Shown: one piece after another, positions 25,564 through 34,600 of the stretch
Position numbering within the stretch: position 1 is the stretch's first letter
How the letters are laid out: every line of letters starts with the position of its first letter
The notes under the pieces: generated by a model
Databases searched by the model: none
What the model was told of the DNA's origin: nothing
The model's input: only the letters and a program-made list of their open reading frames with translations
Program-made: the position numbers and the translations under genes
Source of the DNA: Streptomyces calvus
Lineage (GTDB): Bacteria > Actinomycetota > Actinomycetes > Streptomycetales > Streptomycetaceae
DNA length: 64,000 nt
Reading direction: 5' to 3'
NCBI RefSeq assembly: GCF_006782915.1
Contig: NZ_VCNP01000032.1
Coordinates: 62,001 to 126,000 of the forward strand

Positions 25564-26490
25564 TCACACCTGGAACACCCGCATCGCCGCCGGGAAGATC
25601 AGGAACACGAGGAACCCCGCGCACAGCAGCAGCTGCGCCACGAGCATCGACTGGGACTTCTCGCCCGCGCTGCCCTCGATCTCGGCGAGTTCGCGGTGCC
25701 GCATGGTCTCGGCGCGGGAGGCGAGGGACTCGCGCACCTTGGCACCGTCGTCGGCGACGAGGGCCAGCGAGGCGGAGAGGTCCTTCAGTTCCTCCACGCC
25801 CAGCTCCTCCCCGAGCTGTCCCAGCGCCTGCCACTGGCTGATGCCGGTGATGCGGGCGTCGGCGAGGGCGTTGCGGATGCGGTGGGTCGCCCAGCCGTCG
25901 GACACCTCGGCCGCCGCCATCAGCGCCTCCGGCAGGCCCCGGCCGCCGGCCAGGGACATCGACACCAGGTCCAGGTAGGCGCCGATGACCCGGCGCAGGT
26001 CGCGCCGCTTCTCGGCGGCGTCCCTGCGCACCTCCAGGTCGGGCAGGAAGAAGAACAGCGCGGCGCAGGCCAGGGCGAGCCAGACCGGGATGACGGGGCT
26101 GTCGGCGAGGGCGAGCGTCCAGACGATGGCGAACAGGAACGGCCCGAAGAACAGGCCGGCCACCGCCAGCAGCACCTTCGTCGCCAGGAACTTCTCCCAG
26201 CTGCGGTCCAGCACCGCGAGGTCCGCGCGCAGCGACCGCTGCTCCCAGCCCTGCTGCAGGTAGAACTCGGCGACGCGGGCGCCCACTTGGGCGCGCAGGG
26301 TGCCGAAGCGGCCGCTGTCCTTCGCGGTGCGCGCCGACTCGTACGCCGTGCCGCGGGCCCGCATCGCGTCGATCCGGGCGACCTGCGCGATCGCGCTGCG
26401 CTTGGTGGGCATCAGCGCGCGGACGAGGACGTAGATCCCCAGTCCGATGACCGCGCCGACGACCATCGGCATCGTCAGGTCGTCACTCAC
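25564..26490 (-). CDS. tadC: Tad secretion system inner membrane protein TadC
   Basis: GspF/TadC-type platform protein of 308 aa. It has an N-terminal membrane helix, a soluble helical region, a hydrophobic pair near residues 95-150, and the GspF-like block YLDLVSMSLAGGRGLPEAL and ESLASRAETMRHRELAEIEG before a final membrane pair. It forms the inner membrane base of the pilus machine with TadB. GTG 26490 overlaps the tadB stop as GTGA, which sets the start. Confidence 0.88.
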   Translation of the reverse strand: MSDDLTMPMVVGAVIGLGIYVLVRALMPTKRSAIAQVARIDAMRARGTAYESARTAKDSGRFGTLRAQVGARVAEFYLQQGWEQRSLRADLAVLDRSWEKFLATKVLLAVAGLFFGPFLFAIVWTLALADSPVIPVWLALACAALFFFLPDLEVRRDAAEKRRDLRRVIGAYLDLVSMSLAGGRGLPEALMAAAEVSDGWATHRIRNALADARITGISQWQALGQLGEELGVEELKDLSASLALVADDGAKVRESLASRAETMRHRELAEIEGSAGEKSQSMLVAQLLLCAGFLVFLIFPAAMRVFQV

Positions 26491-27530
26491 CGGCGTACCC
26501 CCTCGTCCTGCTGGATCGGCGCCTGCTGCGGCGCGCCGCTGCCGGGTGTGCGCGGCCGGACGAACTGGACCGCCGACTCGTCGCGCACCAGGAAGCGTTC
26601 GGGCGTCTCGATGGTGGACAGCTTGCGCAGCCACCAGAAGCCGAGGGCGAACAGGCCGCAGACACAGGCGAGGACGAGCTGCCCGACGGGCGTGCCGTAC
26701 GGCTCGACGAAGTCGCGGTTGAAGATGGACAGGCCGAGCACGAACGCGATCGACACGGCGACGACGATCTGCACCGAGCGGCGGGTCGAGGCGCGCTGCG
26801 CCATCACGCGCTGTCGCATGTCCACTTCCTCGCGCGCCGACTTGGCGAGCGCGCCGAGGACCTGCCGCAGACCGGGGCCGCGCAGCCGCGCGTTGAGGAT
26901 GAGCGCGGCGACGATGATGTCGGCGGAGGCGTCGTCGATCTCGTCGGCGAGCTGCTGGAGTGCTTCGGGCAGCGGGGTGCGGGCGCGCAGCCGGTCGACG
27001 AGCGCGTCGAGGTGCGGGCGCAGGACCGGCGCGGCGGCGCGGGCGGAGGCCGGGATGGCCTGTTCCAGGCCGACGGCGCCGGCGATGGTGTCGCGCAGCG
27101 ACTCGGTCCAGGAGGCGAGCGCCTCCACGCGCCGCATCGCGGCCCGTTCCTCGGCGGCGCCGCCGAACAGCCGGTCCCAGAAGAACACCAGCACGGCGGC
27201 GGCGACACCGGCGACCGCCCAGCGGGTCAGCAGCAGCACGACGAGGCCGACGATCGCGGCGAGCGAACCGCGGCGTCCGGCGAACCGGATCAGCTCGCCC
27301 GCCCGCTCGCCCGCCTTCTGCTTCTCGTGCGCGGGCTTGGCGGGCAGTCCGCGTACGGCGACGGCGAGCAGCGCGATGCCGCCGCCGACGGCGACGCCGG
27401 AGGCGAGCGCGTACAGGACGGTGGTGGAGAACAGGCCGCCCATGGAGCCCAGGGAGCCGAGCGCGGCGAGGTCGGTGGTCGCGGCCGTGTTCACGGCCAC
27501 GTCCGGGGTCGTGGTCGTCGGGGTGGTCAC
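26487..27530 (-). CDS. tadB: Tad secretion system inner membrane protein TadB
   Basis: GspF/TadB-type platform protein of 347 aa with membrane segments near residues 38-60, 93-118 and 250-300 and the GspF block LADEIDDASADIIVAALILNARL. The N-terminus is a Thr/Ala-rich extension. It acts with TadC below the TadA ATPase. Start GTG 27530 lies 4 bp after the tadA stop. Confidence 0.88.
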   Translation of the reverse strand: MTTPTTTTPDVAVNTAATTDLAALGSLGSMGGLFSTTVLYALASGVAVGGGIALLAVAVRGLPAKPAHEKQKAGERAGELIRFAGRRGSLAAIVGLVVLLLTRWAVAGVAAAVLVFFWDRLFGGAAEERAAMRRVEALASWTESLRDTIAGAVGLEQAIPASARAAAPVLRPHLDALVDRLRARTPLPEALQQLADEIDDASADIIVAALILNARLRGPGLRQVLGALAKSAREEVDMRQRVMAQRASTRRSVQIVVAVSIAFVLGLSIFNRDFVEPYGTPVGQLVLACVCGLFALGFWWLRKLSTIETPERFLVRDESAVQFVRPRTPGSGAPQQAPIQQDEGVRR

Positions 27531-27534
27531 CGGC

Positions 27535-28842
27535 TCACCCCCACGTTCCGCTGGGCCGGTAGCCGTACGCCATCAGTTCCTCCAGGCAGGCTATGGGGGC
27601 GTGCGCGACGACGCGGCCGTCGGGGGCCTCGGCGAACACCTCGCTGGACAGCACGCGTCCGTCGACGCCGTTGACCTCGCGGACGGAGGTGACCATGCGC
27701 TGGAGGCGGCCGCCGCTCTGGTAGTCGTTGCGCCGCTGGATGAAGACGACGAAGTTCACCGCGCCGGCGATGAGCATCTGGCTGGCCTCGATGGGCAGTC
27801 GTTCCGTCGCCTGCAGGGCGTAGGTGGAGATGCGGTTGAAGACCTCGCTGGAGCTGTTGGCGTGGATCGTGGACAGCGAACCGTCGTTGCCCTGCGACAT
27901 CGCGTTCAGCATGGTCACGATCTCGTCGCCGAGCACCTCACCCACGATGACCCGGGAAGGGTTCATGCGCAGCGAGCGGCGCACCAGCTCCGCCATCGAA
28001 ATGGCGCCCTGTCCCTCGGAGTTCGGCAGTCGTTCCTCGAACGCCACCACGTTGGGGTGCAGGTCGGGGAAGGTGTCGAGGCCGAGCTCCAGCGCCCGTT
28101 CGACGGTGATGAGCCGCTCGTGCGGCGGGATCTCGTTGGCGAGGGCGCGCAGCAGCGTGGTCTTTCCGGCGTTGGTCGCGCCCGCGATCATGATGTTCTT
28201 GCGGGCGCGGACGGCGCAGGCGAGGAAGTGCCCGAGTTCCGGCGTCAGCGTCCCGTTGCCGACCAGGTCGGAGATGAACACCTTGCCCATCCGCGCTCGG
28301 CGGATGGACAGCGCGGGCCGCCGCGCGACGTCCATGACGGCCGACAGACGCGAACCGTCCGGCAGCCGCAGGTCCAGCTGGGGGTTGGCGGAGTCGAAGG
28401 GCCGCGACGACAGACCCGAGTAGGCGCCCAGCACCTGGATCAGCTCGATGAGCTCCTCGTCGGTCTCGGCGACGGGCTCGCCGCGCACCTCGCGGCCGTC
28501 GGAGTAGCCGACGAACACCTGGTCGCAGCCGTTGATGTCGATGTTCTCGACCTCGGGGTCGTCGAGCAGCGGCTGGAGCCGGCCGACACCGAACAGCGCG
28601 GCGTGCACGGCGGCCGCGTACTGCTCCTCGGTCTCCGCGTCGAGCGGCGTACGGCCCGCGTTGATCTCCGCGCGGGCGTACTCCTCGAGTATCTGGGCGA
28701 TGACGGCGCGCGCGTACTGCCGCTCGTCCTCGGTGGACATCGGCGTGACGCCGTTGACCTGGTCGAGGCGGCGCTGTTCGGCGATCCGGTCGCCGGCGTC
28801 CTGACGGAACCGCTTGACCAGCTGGTGGTCGACAGCGGTCAT
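27535..28842 (-). CDS. tadA: Tad pilus assembly ATPase TadA (CpaF family)
   Basis: Secretion ATPase of 435 aa that powers Flp pilus assembly. Walker A is GATNAGKTT (about residues 221-229), with the Asp box around LITVERALELGLD, the Walker B region PSRVIVGEVLGDE and the His box GSLSTIHANSS. The start MTAVDHQLVKRF at 28842 overlaps the stop of the cpaE-like gene as ATGA; the open frame further upstream is a shadow. It is cytoplasmic and acts on TadB/TadC. Confidence 0.95.
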   Translation of the reverse strand: MTAVDHQLVKRFRQDAGDRIAEQRRLDQVNGVTPMSTEDERQYARAVIAQILEEYARAEINAGRTPLDAETEEQYAAAVHAALFGVGRLQPLLDDPEVENIDINGCDQVFVGYSDGREVRGEPVAETDEELIELIQVLGAYSGLSSRPFDSANPQLDLRLPDGSRLSAVMDVARRPALSIRRARMGKVFISDLVGNGTLTPELGHFLACAVRARKNIMIAGATNAGKTTLLRALANEIPPHERLITVERALELGLDTFPDLHPNVVAFEERLPNSEGQGAISMAELVRRSLRMNPSRVIVGEVLGDEIVTMLNAMSQGNDGSLSTIHANSSSEVFNRISTYALQATERLPIEASQMLIAGAVNFVVFIQRRNDYQSGGRLQRMVTSVREVNGVDGRVLSSEVFAEAPDGRVVAHAPIACLEELMAYGYRPSGTWG

Positions 28843-29711
28843 CGCCCGGCTCCGCGGGCCTGCTGCGCCTGCTGGGCCTGCACCTGGGCGTGCTGGGCCT
28901 GCGCGGACGCGGCCCAGGCGGCGCCGTACTGCTGGTAGACGTCGGCCGTCACCTTGCGGGCGGAGCGGATCAGCAGCGACTTGTCGAGGCGCCCGCGCCT
29001 GCGGCCGGCCAGCTGCTCCGCGCCGGCCGGGTCGTCGGCGAGCGTGCCGACGACGCGGGCCCCGGTCTGGGCGTGCACGAGCATGTCGTTGACCTGGGAG
29101 GCCAGTTTGGCGGCGTCGCCCGTGTCGGCGATCAGGACGACGCCGATCACCGGGTTGCCGAGGGTGGCGGCGCCGCGCGGGCCGCCGTGCAGCCGGCCGG
29201 CGAGCGCGGCGGCACGGTCCCGCACGCGCGCCAGCGCCTCCGGTTCGGTGCGCGAGACGAGCAGCACCAGCGAGGCGTGGGCGAACAGTTCCAGGGCGGG
29301 GGTGTCGCCGCTGATGCGTCCGCAGTCGGCGATGACGTCGGCGGGCGCGTGCGGGGAGTCGCCGAGCGCGGCGAAGGCGTGCCCGAGCGTCGGCCACAGT
29401 CCGGCGAGCCCGGCGGCCTGTTCGGCGATGCCGAGCCCCACGAGCACTTCCAGGCCGCCGCTCAACGGCTGTACGTGGTCCCACAGTTGGTCGGGCACGA
29501 GTCCGCGGCGGGCGGTGGCCGCGATGGACAGCATGCCGGTGTTGGGGTTGAGCGGGCCGCCGTGCGCGGCGGCGCTGCGGTAGACGAGGTCGCCGCCCGC
29601 CGGGTCGGTCTCGGCGAGCAGGACACGCCGCGGCCAGACCGCCGCGAGGGCGACGGCCGCGGTGGTGACGCCGGGGGAACCCTTGTCGGCGGCGAGGGCG
29701 ATGAGGGCCAT
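28839..29711 (-). CDS. CpaE/TadZ-like ParA-family protein
   Basis: Protein of 290 aa with the ParA/MinD fold. It has LAADKGSPGVTT in the position of the deviant Walker A and ETDPAGGDL and IADCGRISGDTP in later nucleotide-site positions. The P-loop lysine just before Thr-Thr is replaced by valine, so ATPase activity may be weak or lost, as in several TadZ proteins, which localise the pilus machine at the membrane. The C-terminal ~40 residues are a Gln/Ala-rich helix. It is placed between cpaB-like and tadA genes as in other Tad operons. Confidence 0.82.
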   Translation of the reverse strand: MALIALAADKGSPGVTTAAVALAAVWPRRVLLAETDPAGGDLVYRSAAAHGGPLNPNTGMLSIAATARRGLVPDQLWDHVQPLSGGLEVLVGLGIAEQAAGLAGLWPTLGHAFAALGDSPHAPADVIADCGRISGDTPALELFAHASLVLLVSRTEPEALARVRDRAAALAGRLHGGPRGAATLGNPVIGVVLIADTGDAAKLASQVNDMLVHAQTGARVVGTLADDPAGAEQLAGRRRGRLDKSLLIRSARKVTADVYQQYGAAWAASAQAQHAQVQAQQAQQARGAGR

Positions 29712-29729
29712 GGGTGGGGTGCCGCCTTC

Positions 29730-30452
29730 TCAGTTGCCGGGGACGTGCACGATGGCGACCTCACCCGCGGCCGCCGCCGAGGCGAGCGCTGCCGCGTCGG
29801 CCTGGTCGACGAGGAGGGTGAGCGTCTTGCTGCCCGTACTCACGGTGGAGTCGCTGTCGTCCGCGACGGTGTTCACCCGGGCGCCGTCGACGAGGGCACC
29901 GGAGGACGAACCGCTCGCGCCGGAGTCGGTGTCGTCGGAGTCGTTCGAGCTTGAACCGGCACCGCCGACCCGGTAGGCCGCGACGATGTCGCCGGGCTTG
30001 ATGTCCGCCGGGTACTGGCCCTCCTTGAGGGCGAGGCCCACGGAGGCCTTGCCTTCGGGCAGGCTGCTCTTCGCGGAGAACATCTGGCCCTGCACGACCG
30101 TGTCGGCGTAGATCGTGGTCTTCGCCTTCATGGTCTTGAGCGTGTCCAGCTGCTCCCACCGGATGTAGTTGATGCCCGCGTCCTCGGCGACCATCACGGA
30201 GGTCACGTCCGCGTCGGTGACGGACGCCCCGGCCGGGATCTCCTTCTCGACCTTGATGACCTCGATGCGGTCACCGGCCTGCAGCACCAGCATCGTCGCG
30301 CCGAGCGCGCCGACGAGGATCAGCAGCACGGCGAGCGCGGCCAGGGCCGGCTTGCGCTCGCGCGGCGGAGTGGGAAGCCGGTCACCGACCGATGCTTGAG
30401 CCGGAGCCGCGGAACGACCCGCGCCCGCCCCCGTACGCTCCTGGATCTTCAC
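29730..30452 (-). CDS. SAF-domain pilus assembly protein (CpaB/RcpC-like)
   Basis: Membrane-anchored protein of 240 aa. A single helix near residues 35-57 is followed by a SAF domain (VEKEIPAGASVTDADVTSVMV), as in CpaB/RcpC. A Ser/Asp-rich loop (SSSNDSDDTDSGASGSSSG) interrupts the later part. In Gram-negative bacteria CpaB works with the outer membrane channel; in this Gram-positive it may guide the fibre through the wall. It is the first gene of the leftward Tad operon, start GTG 30452. Confidence 0.82.
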   Translation of the reverse strand: MKIQERTGAGAGRSAAPAQASVGDRLPTPPRERKPALAALAVLLILVGALGATMLVLQAGDRIEVIKVEKEIPAGASVTDADVTSVMVAEDAGINYIRWEQLDTLKTMKAKTTIYADTVVQGQMFSAKSSLPEGKASVGLALKEGQYPADIKPGDIVAAYRVGGAGSSSNDSDDTDSGASGSSSGALVDGARVNTVADDSDSTVSTGSKTLTLLVDQADAAALASAAAAGEVAIVHVPGN

Positions 30453-30982
30453 GCAACCGCTCCCCGTACACCCAAGAAATAGTCTGCCAAGTTCCCTGAA
30501 ATCCCGGACACTTCCCCCTCGTCCACCCGTGCACAGACATGCGGGACGCGTCGGACCTACCCGCCCGACCTGGGCGAATAACCAACGCGAGGGTGAGTGT
30601 CAAGCCATCGCACCGTATCAGCCACACATAAGCCCCTCAAGGCGGAGCCCGCCCCGCCCGCACGGCCCCGCACACCGTTATTCATCTGCAATTTCACCTT
30701 TGAACAACCCAGTTGGGACCGGCCCCGCGAACCCCCGCCCCCTGTGCGCGAGCGAACCCCCGCCCCGCCCCGGCGGCCACGCAGTACGTACGATTCATCA
30801 CCCACCGCTCATGAGGCCTGCACGGTTCACTCACGGGGGCACCGACCGTCCGTGCCATGATCTTCGACCGGGCAAGGTGACGGGACGTAAGTACGGGGAC
30901 ACGGGGACAGATGAGTCCGCAGGCGCGCCGCGCGCTCGTTCCCGCTCGCCGCAGGACTCGACCGACCACCAAGGAGCCATCC
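30453..30982. other. Divergent intergenic region upstream of the Tad operon
   Basis: About 530 bp between the divergently read cpaB-like gene and a lipoprotein gene. It should hold promoters in both directions. G+C is lower around 30580-30720. I see no repeat, hairpin or RNA gene that I can support. Confidence 0.45.
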
Positions 30983-31702
30983 ATGAAGCGCGTCGCCATG
31001 CTCGCGGCCGCCTCCGCCTTCTCCGCCCTCTCCCTCGCCGCGCTCACCGCCTGCGGCTCGGGCACGGAGTCGGACGGCACGACCGGTGAGCCCCGGCCCT
31101 CCGCGACCGAGACGAAGCCGCCGACCCCGGCCGAGCGGCTCCACGGGCTCATGGTCACGTCCGCCGACGTCGACGGCTACCGGGTGGAACCGCACTCGGA
31201 CGCATACCGCTTCGCCGAGTCGCCCGAGGACGTCACCCTCGACAAGCAGGTCTGCGCGCCGCTGGCCCACGCCGTCAACCAGCTTCCGCTCGGCGACCCG
31301 CAGGCCCACCTCGTCCGGGTGCTGTCGAAGGACGCCGGCGCGCACACGTACGTCACCCTTGCCACCTACACCGCCGGCGGCGCCGGGACCGCCATGGACG
31401 ACCTGAAGAAGGCGGTGGCGTCCTGCGGCGACGGCTTCACCGCCAAGGCGAGCGGCGGCACCAGCACGTACGACTCCGTCACCGCGGAGAAGGTCGCACC
31501 GGCCGGCGACGACTCCCTCGGCTTCACCACCACGATGACCTTCCGCGGCGCCTCCCACACCCACCACACCCAGGTCGTCCGCAGCGGCGACGTCATCGGC
31601 GTCTACTTCGCCGTCGACGGCAGGGCCATCGCGGAAACCCGGCCGAGCGACGCGAAGCTGCCGGTGACGGTGGTGAAGGCCCAGAACGCCAAGCTGAAGT
31701 GA
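30983..31702 (+). CDS. Predicted lipoprotein
   Basis: Lipoprotein of 239 aa with a short signal peptide and lipobox SLAALTAC (Cys about residue 23), a Ser/Thr/Pro linker and a globular domain with the pattern of LppX/sensor-like lipoproteins (conserved cysteines in KQVCAPL and VASCGDG). I do not recognise a specific family. An AAGGAG ribosome binding site sits 7 nt before ATG 30983. Its stop overlaps the next gene as GTGA, so it is coupled to the large membrane protein. Confidence 0.8.
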   Translation: MKRVAMLAAASAFSALSLAALTACGSGTESDGTTGEPRPSATETKPPTPAERLHGLMVTSADVDGYRVEPHSDAYRFAESPEDVTLDKQVCAPLAHAVNQLPLGDPQAHLVRVLSKDAGAHTYVTLATYTAGGAGTAMDDLKKAVASCGDGFTAKASGGTSTYDSVTAEKVAPAGDDSLGFTTTMTFRGASHTHHTQVVRSGDVIGVYFAVDGRAIAETRPSDAKLPVTVVKAQNAKLK

Positions 31703-33795
31703 CCACCATGCCCCTGACCATCCGCCGCCTGGCGACCCGCCTGCTCCCGGCCCTCTGCGTCGTCGCCCTCTGCGTCGTCGTGACGGCGTTGACGACCGCG
31801 CCCGCGGCCCAGGCCCAGCCCGAGCCCCGTACCCGGTCCACCTCCCCGTTCTCCACCCAGGCCGCCCATCTCGCCGACCGCCTGCGCGACCACCCGGTCC
31901 ATGTCACCGACCAGCTGCCGCGCGCGGTCCCGCGCTCCCTGGCCCCGGACTTCGCCCGCCTGGCCGAGCGCACCGGCGTACCGACGTACGTGCTGGTCCT
32001 GCCCGCTCCGTACACCGACGGTGACGAGCTGCTCGGCGCGGTGCACGAACGGCTGGGCCGTGACGGCCTGTACGTGCTGGTGGACGACTCGGAGGTCATC
32101 GCGGCCAGGTCCTTCGGTGTGCGCGCCCCCGCCGAGGCCGCCGCGCGGGCGGCACGCTTCGAACTCCCCTACGACGCCGGCGCGCTGCGCAGCTTCGAGC
32201 GCTTCGTGGAGATCGTCTCCGACGACGCGGAGAACGCCGAGGCGCGGGCGTCCGCGGCGTCCGCCGCATACCGGGACGGCGCACCGGAGCAGATGTACAT
32301 CGGCCCGTCCGACCGCCGGAACCAGTCGTTCCTCACGGGCATCGCGCTCACCGGCGTGCCCCTGTCGATCCTGCTGCTGGTCCCGTACGCACGCCGCCGC
32401 CTGAGCGCCGGGCCGCCCGCGGCCGCCAGGAAGAAAAAGAAGAGCAAGTCCTCCGCCCCCGCACCCGCGCGCCCTCTCCTCCACCGGCTCGCCCTGCCCG
32501 CCGCCGCCCTGGCCACGGCCGTAGCGATCGGTGCCGGCGCGCCCCTGCTCTTCGACGAGACCCGCAGCAGCGCGGCCCCCACGCCCACCCCGGCGGACCT
32601 CTCCGCCCGCGTCGAGCGGGTCTCCGCCGGCCTCACGCGCGACCCGGTCTACCAGGACCCGGAGAGCCCGCAGCGACTGGACGCCGCGCAACTCGCCCGC
32701 CTGCACGAGCGCATCGACCGCTTCCGGCGCTCCGAGGGCGGCGGCCCCGTCTTCGTCACGCTCGTCCCCCACAGCTCGGAGGACGAGTCCGCGGGCGACG
32801 AGGAACTGTTCTCGGCGGCCGTCCACGCCCGGCTGGACAAGGACGGCGTGTACGTCGCCGCCGACCCCGTGAGCGGTTTCATCGACGTCTTCAACCACGG
32901 CCTCCGCCTGGACAGTTACGACCTCCTCTTCGACCTGCCCGAGTCGATCACGTACGGGAGCGAGAAGGCGTACGACGACGAGGACCACCTCCTTGCCGAA
33001 CGCCTCGACGCCCTCATGACGTACCTCGACGAGGCGCCCCGCACCGAGGAGCCGAACAGTTCCGGAAGCCCGGCACAGGCCCTCAACCCGGCCAAGGAAC
33101 ACACCCTCCCGCCGCTGTTCGCCACCGACTTCTGGCCGGGCCTGTTCGTCGGCGGCTTCGCGGCCCTGCTGCTGCTGTGCCTGGTGGCCGGAGCGTGGAG
33201 GACCGTCAGCGCTGTGAGGCGCCGCCTCGGCCTGACCCTGCTCCCGGTCGAACCCGGCACGGCACCGACGTCCCCGTCGGAGGCGTACCTGCGCCGCACC
33301 GCACGGGCGGAACTGCGCGCCGCGCAGTCCGCCGTCCAGGCGGCCGCGCCGTCCCCACCCCGGACCGCCCAGGATCGCTACGAGGCGGCCCTCCTCCTCG
33401 CCGGCACCGACTCCGCCCGCCTCCGCGACTCCCGCACACCCACGGCGCACCTGTTGGCGGTCACCGTGCTGGCCCGCGCGACCAGGGCGGCCCTGGAGGG
33501 CGACAACACGGCCCGCTGCTGTGCCGTGAACCCTCTCCACGGCGCGGCCGCCACCCGCCGCCACATACGCGTCGCCGACAACGCCGCCACCCGGCGCTTC
33601 CTGCCCGTCTGCGCCCTCTGCCGCGACACGGCGACAGCGGCCCCCGGCGACCTCCCCCGCCAGTTCCTCACCCTCCCCCGTCCCTCCGGCACCCGCGTCC
33701 GCTACGACGAGCCCGCGGACGGCCTGCTGTCGACCCTGTCGAGCGGCTACGCGGCACTGGTGACGAAGGTCCGGGAGAGCGCGAGCACCGGCTGA
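31699..33795 (+). CDS. Large membrane protein with two TPM-like extracytoplasmic modules
   Basis: Protein of 698 aa with a signal/anchor segment near residues 10-33, further membrane segments near 212-230, 265-283 and 472-495, and two related soluble modules. Module 1 (about 70-180) contains YVLVLPAPYTDGDELLGAVH and RDGLYVLVD; module 2 (about 330-450) contains VFVTLVPHSS and LFSAAVHARLDKDGVYVAAD. They look like an internal duplication with TPM-like character. The C-terminal cytoplasmic part has CCAVNPLHG and CALCRD, a possible metal site. Start GTG 31699 overlaps the lipoprotein stop; ATG 31708 is an alternative. Function unknown. Confidence 0.72.
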   Translation: MTTMPLTIRRLATRLLPALCVVALCVVVTALTTAPAAQAQPEPRTRSTSPFSTQAAHLADRLRDHPVHVTDQLPRAVPRSLAPDFARLAERTGVPTYVLVLPAPYTDGDELLGAVHERLGRDGLYVLVDDSEVIAARSFGVRAPAEAAARAARFELPYDAGALRSFERFVEIVSDDAENAEARASAASAAYRDGAPEQMYIGPSDRRNQSFLTGIALTGVPLSILLLVPYARRRLSAGPPAAARKKKKSKSSAPAPARPLLHRLALPAAALATAVAIGAGAPLLFDETRSSAAPTPTPADLSARVERVSAGLTRDPVYQDPESPQRLDAAQLARLHERIDRFRRSEGGGPVFVTLVPHSSEDESAGDEELFSAAVHARLDKDGVYVAADPVSGFIDVFNHGLRLDSYDLLFDLPESITYGSEKAYDDEDHLLAERLDALMTYLDEAPRTEEPNSSGSPAQALNPAKEHTLPPLFATDFWPGLFVGGFAALLLLCLVAGAWRTVSAVRRRLGLTLLPVEPGTAPTSPSEAYLRRTARAELRAAQSAVQAAAPSPPRTAQDRYEAALLLAGTDSARLRDSRTPTAHLLAVTVLARATRAALEGDNTARCCAVNPLHGAAATRRHIRVADNAATRRFLPVCALCRDTATAAPGDLPRQFLTLPRPSGTRVRYDEPADGLLSTLSSGYAALVTKVRESASTG

Positions 33796-33928
33796 ACGGA
33801 ACGGCCACCAACCGGACATGCCCACCGCATCCACCCGCGCCCGCCACGGAGTTCGCTGTGGCGAAACCAGGAACCACACGGATACCGTCATTGTCCTCGA
33901 CTGCATATCTGTCTCACGGGGAGTCACT

Positions 33929-34600
33929 GTGAAGCGCCGCTCTTTGCCCGTTGCCGTCGCGTTCGCCACGACGGCGGCCCTGCTCCTGACGGCATGCGGA
34001 GGCGGGGACGACAAACCCGACGACAACGACAAGATCGCCGGAGCCGACCAGGGAACGGCGAAGCCGAGCAAGTCGGCAGAGCCCTCGGGAGCACCGGCTG
34101 AGGGCAAGCCGGACGGCGTGGACGTCTCCCTGCCCGCTGACATGAACCTGGTCTTCGACTGGCAGAAGCCGAAGGACAAGAACGAGGCGGCCGCCATGGA
34201 GGACGCCGCGAACTTCTTCCGGGCCATTTACCGAGGTGTGGACAAGCGCACGACCGAGGACGCGGCTGTCACCGCCTATGCCACCGGTGACGGACTGCAC
34301 TACGCGGAAACGCAGATCAACGCCTGGATCGACGGAGGCTGGACGGCCACCGGCACACTGCGCCACTACGACGCCACCACTCGGTCCGCTGCGAACGGAA
34401 AGTCGGTAGAGGTGGCGTTCTGTGCGGACGCCGGCCAGTTCTACGGCAAGGAAGTCAAAACCGAGAAGGTCCTCAAAACCGAGCCCAGCATCGAGGACTT
34501 CGACTACTACAAAATCATCATGGTCAAGTACCCCACGGCTGACGACCTCTGGCAGGCATCCAAGGTGTTCGTCGAGACAAAGGCAGCGAAGTGCCAGTGA
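33929..34600 (+). CDS. Secreted lipoprotein of duplicated cassette, copy 2
   Basis: Lipoprotein of 223 aa, paralogue of the one at 20383-21036. The lipobox LLLTAC places the lipidated cysteine near residue 22, followed by an Asp/Lys/Ser-rich linker. The core has DMNLVFDWQKPKDKNEAA and ends with KAAKC. GTG 33929 is preceded by GGGGAG. The shared gene order with copy 1 supports a common origin. The fold is probably NTF2-like, by pattern only. Confidence 0.8.
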   Translation: MKRRSLPVAVAFATTAALLLTACGGGDDKPDDNDKIAGADQGTAKPSKSAEPSGAPAEGKPDGVDVSLPADMNLVFDWQKPKDKNEAAAMEDAANFFRAIYRGVDKRTTEDAAVTAYATGDGLHYAETQINAWIDGGWTATGTLRHYDATTRSAANGKSVEVAFCADAGQFYGKEVKTEKVLKTEPSIEDFDYYKIIMVKYPTADDLWQASKVFVETKAAKCQ

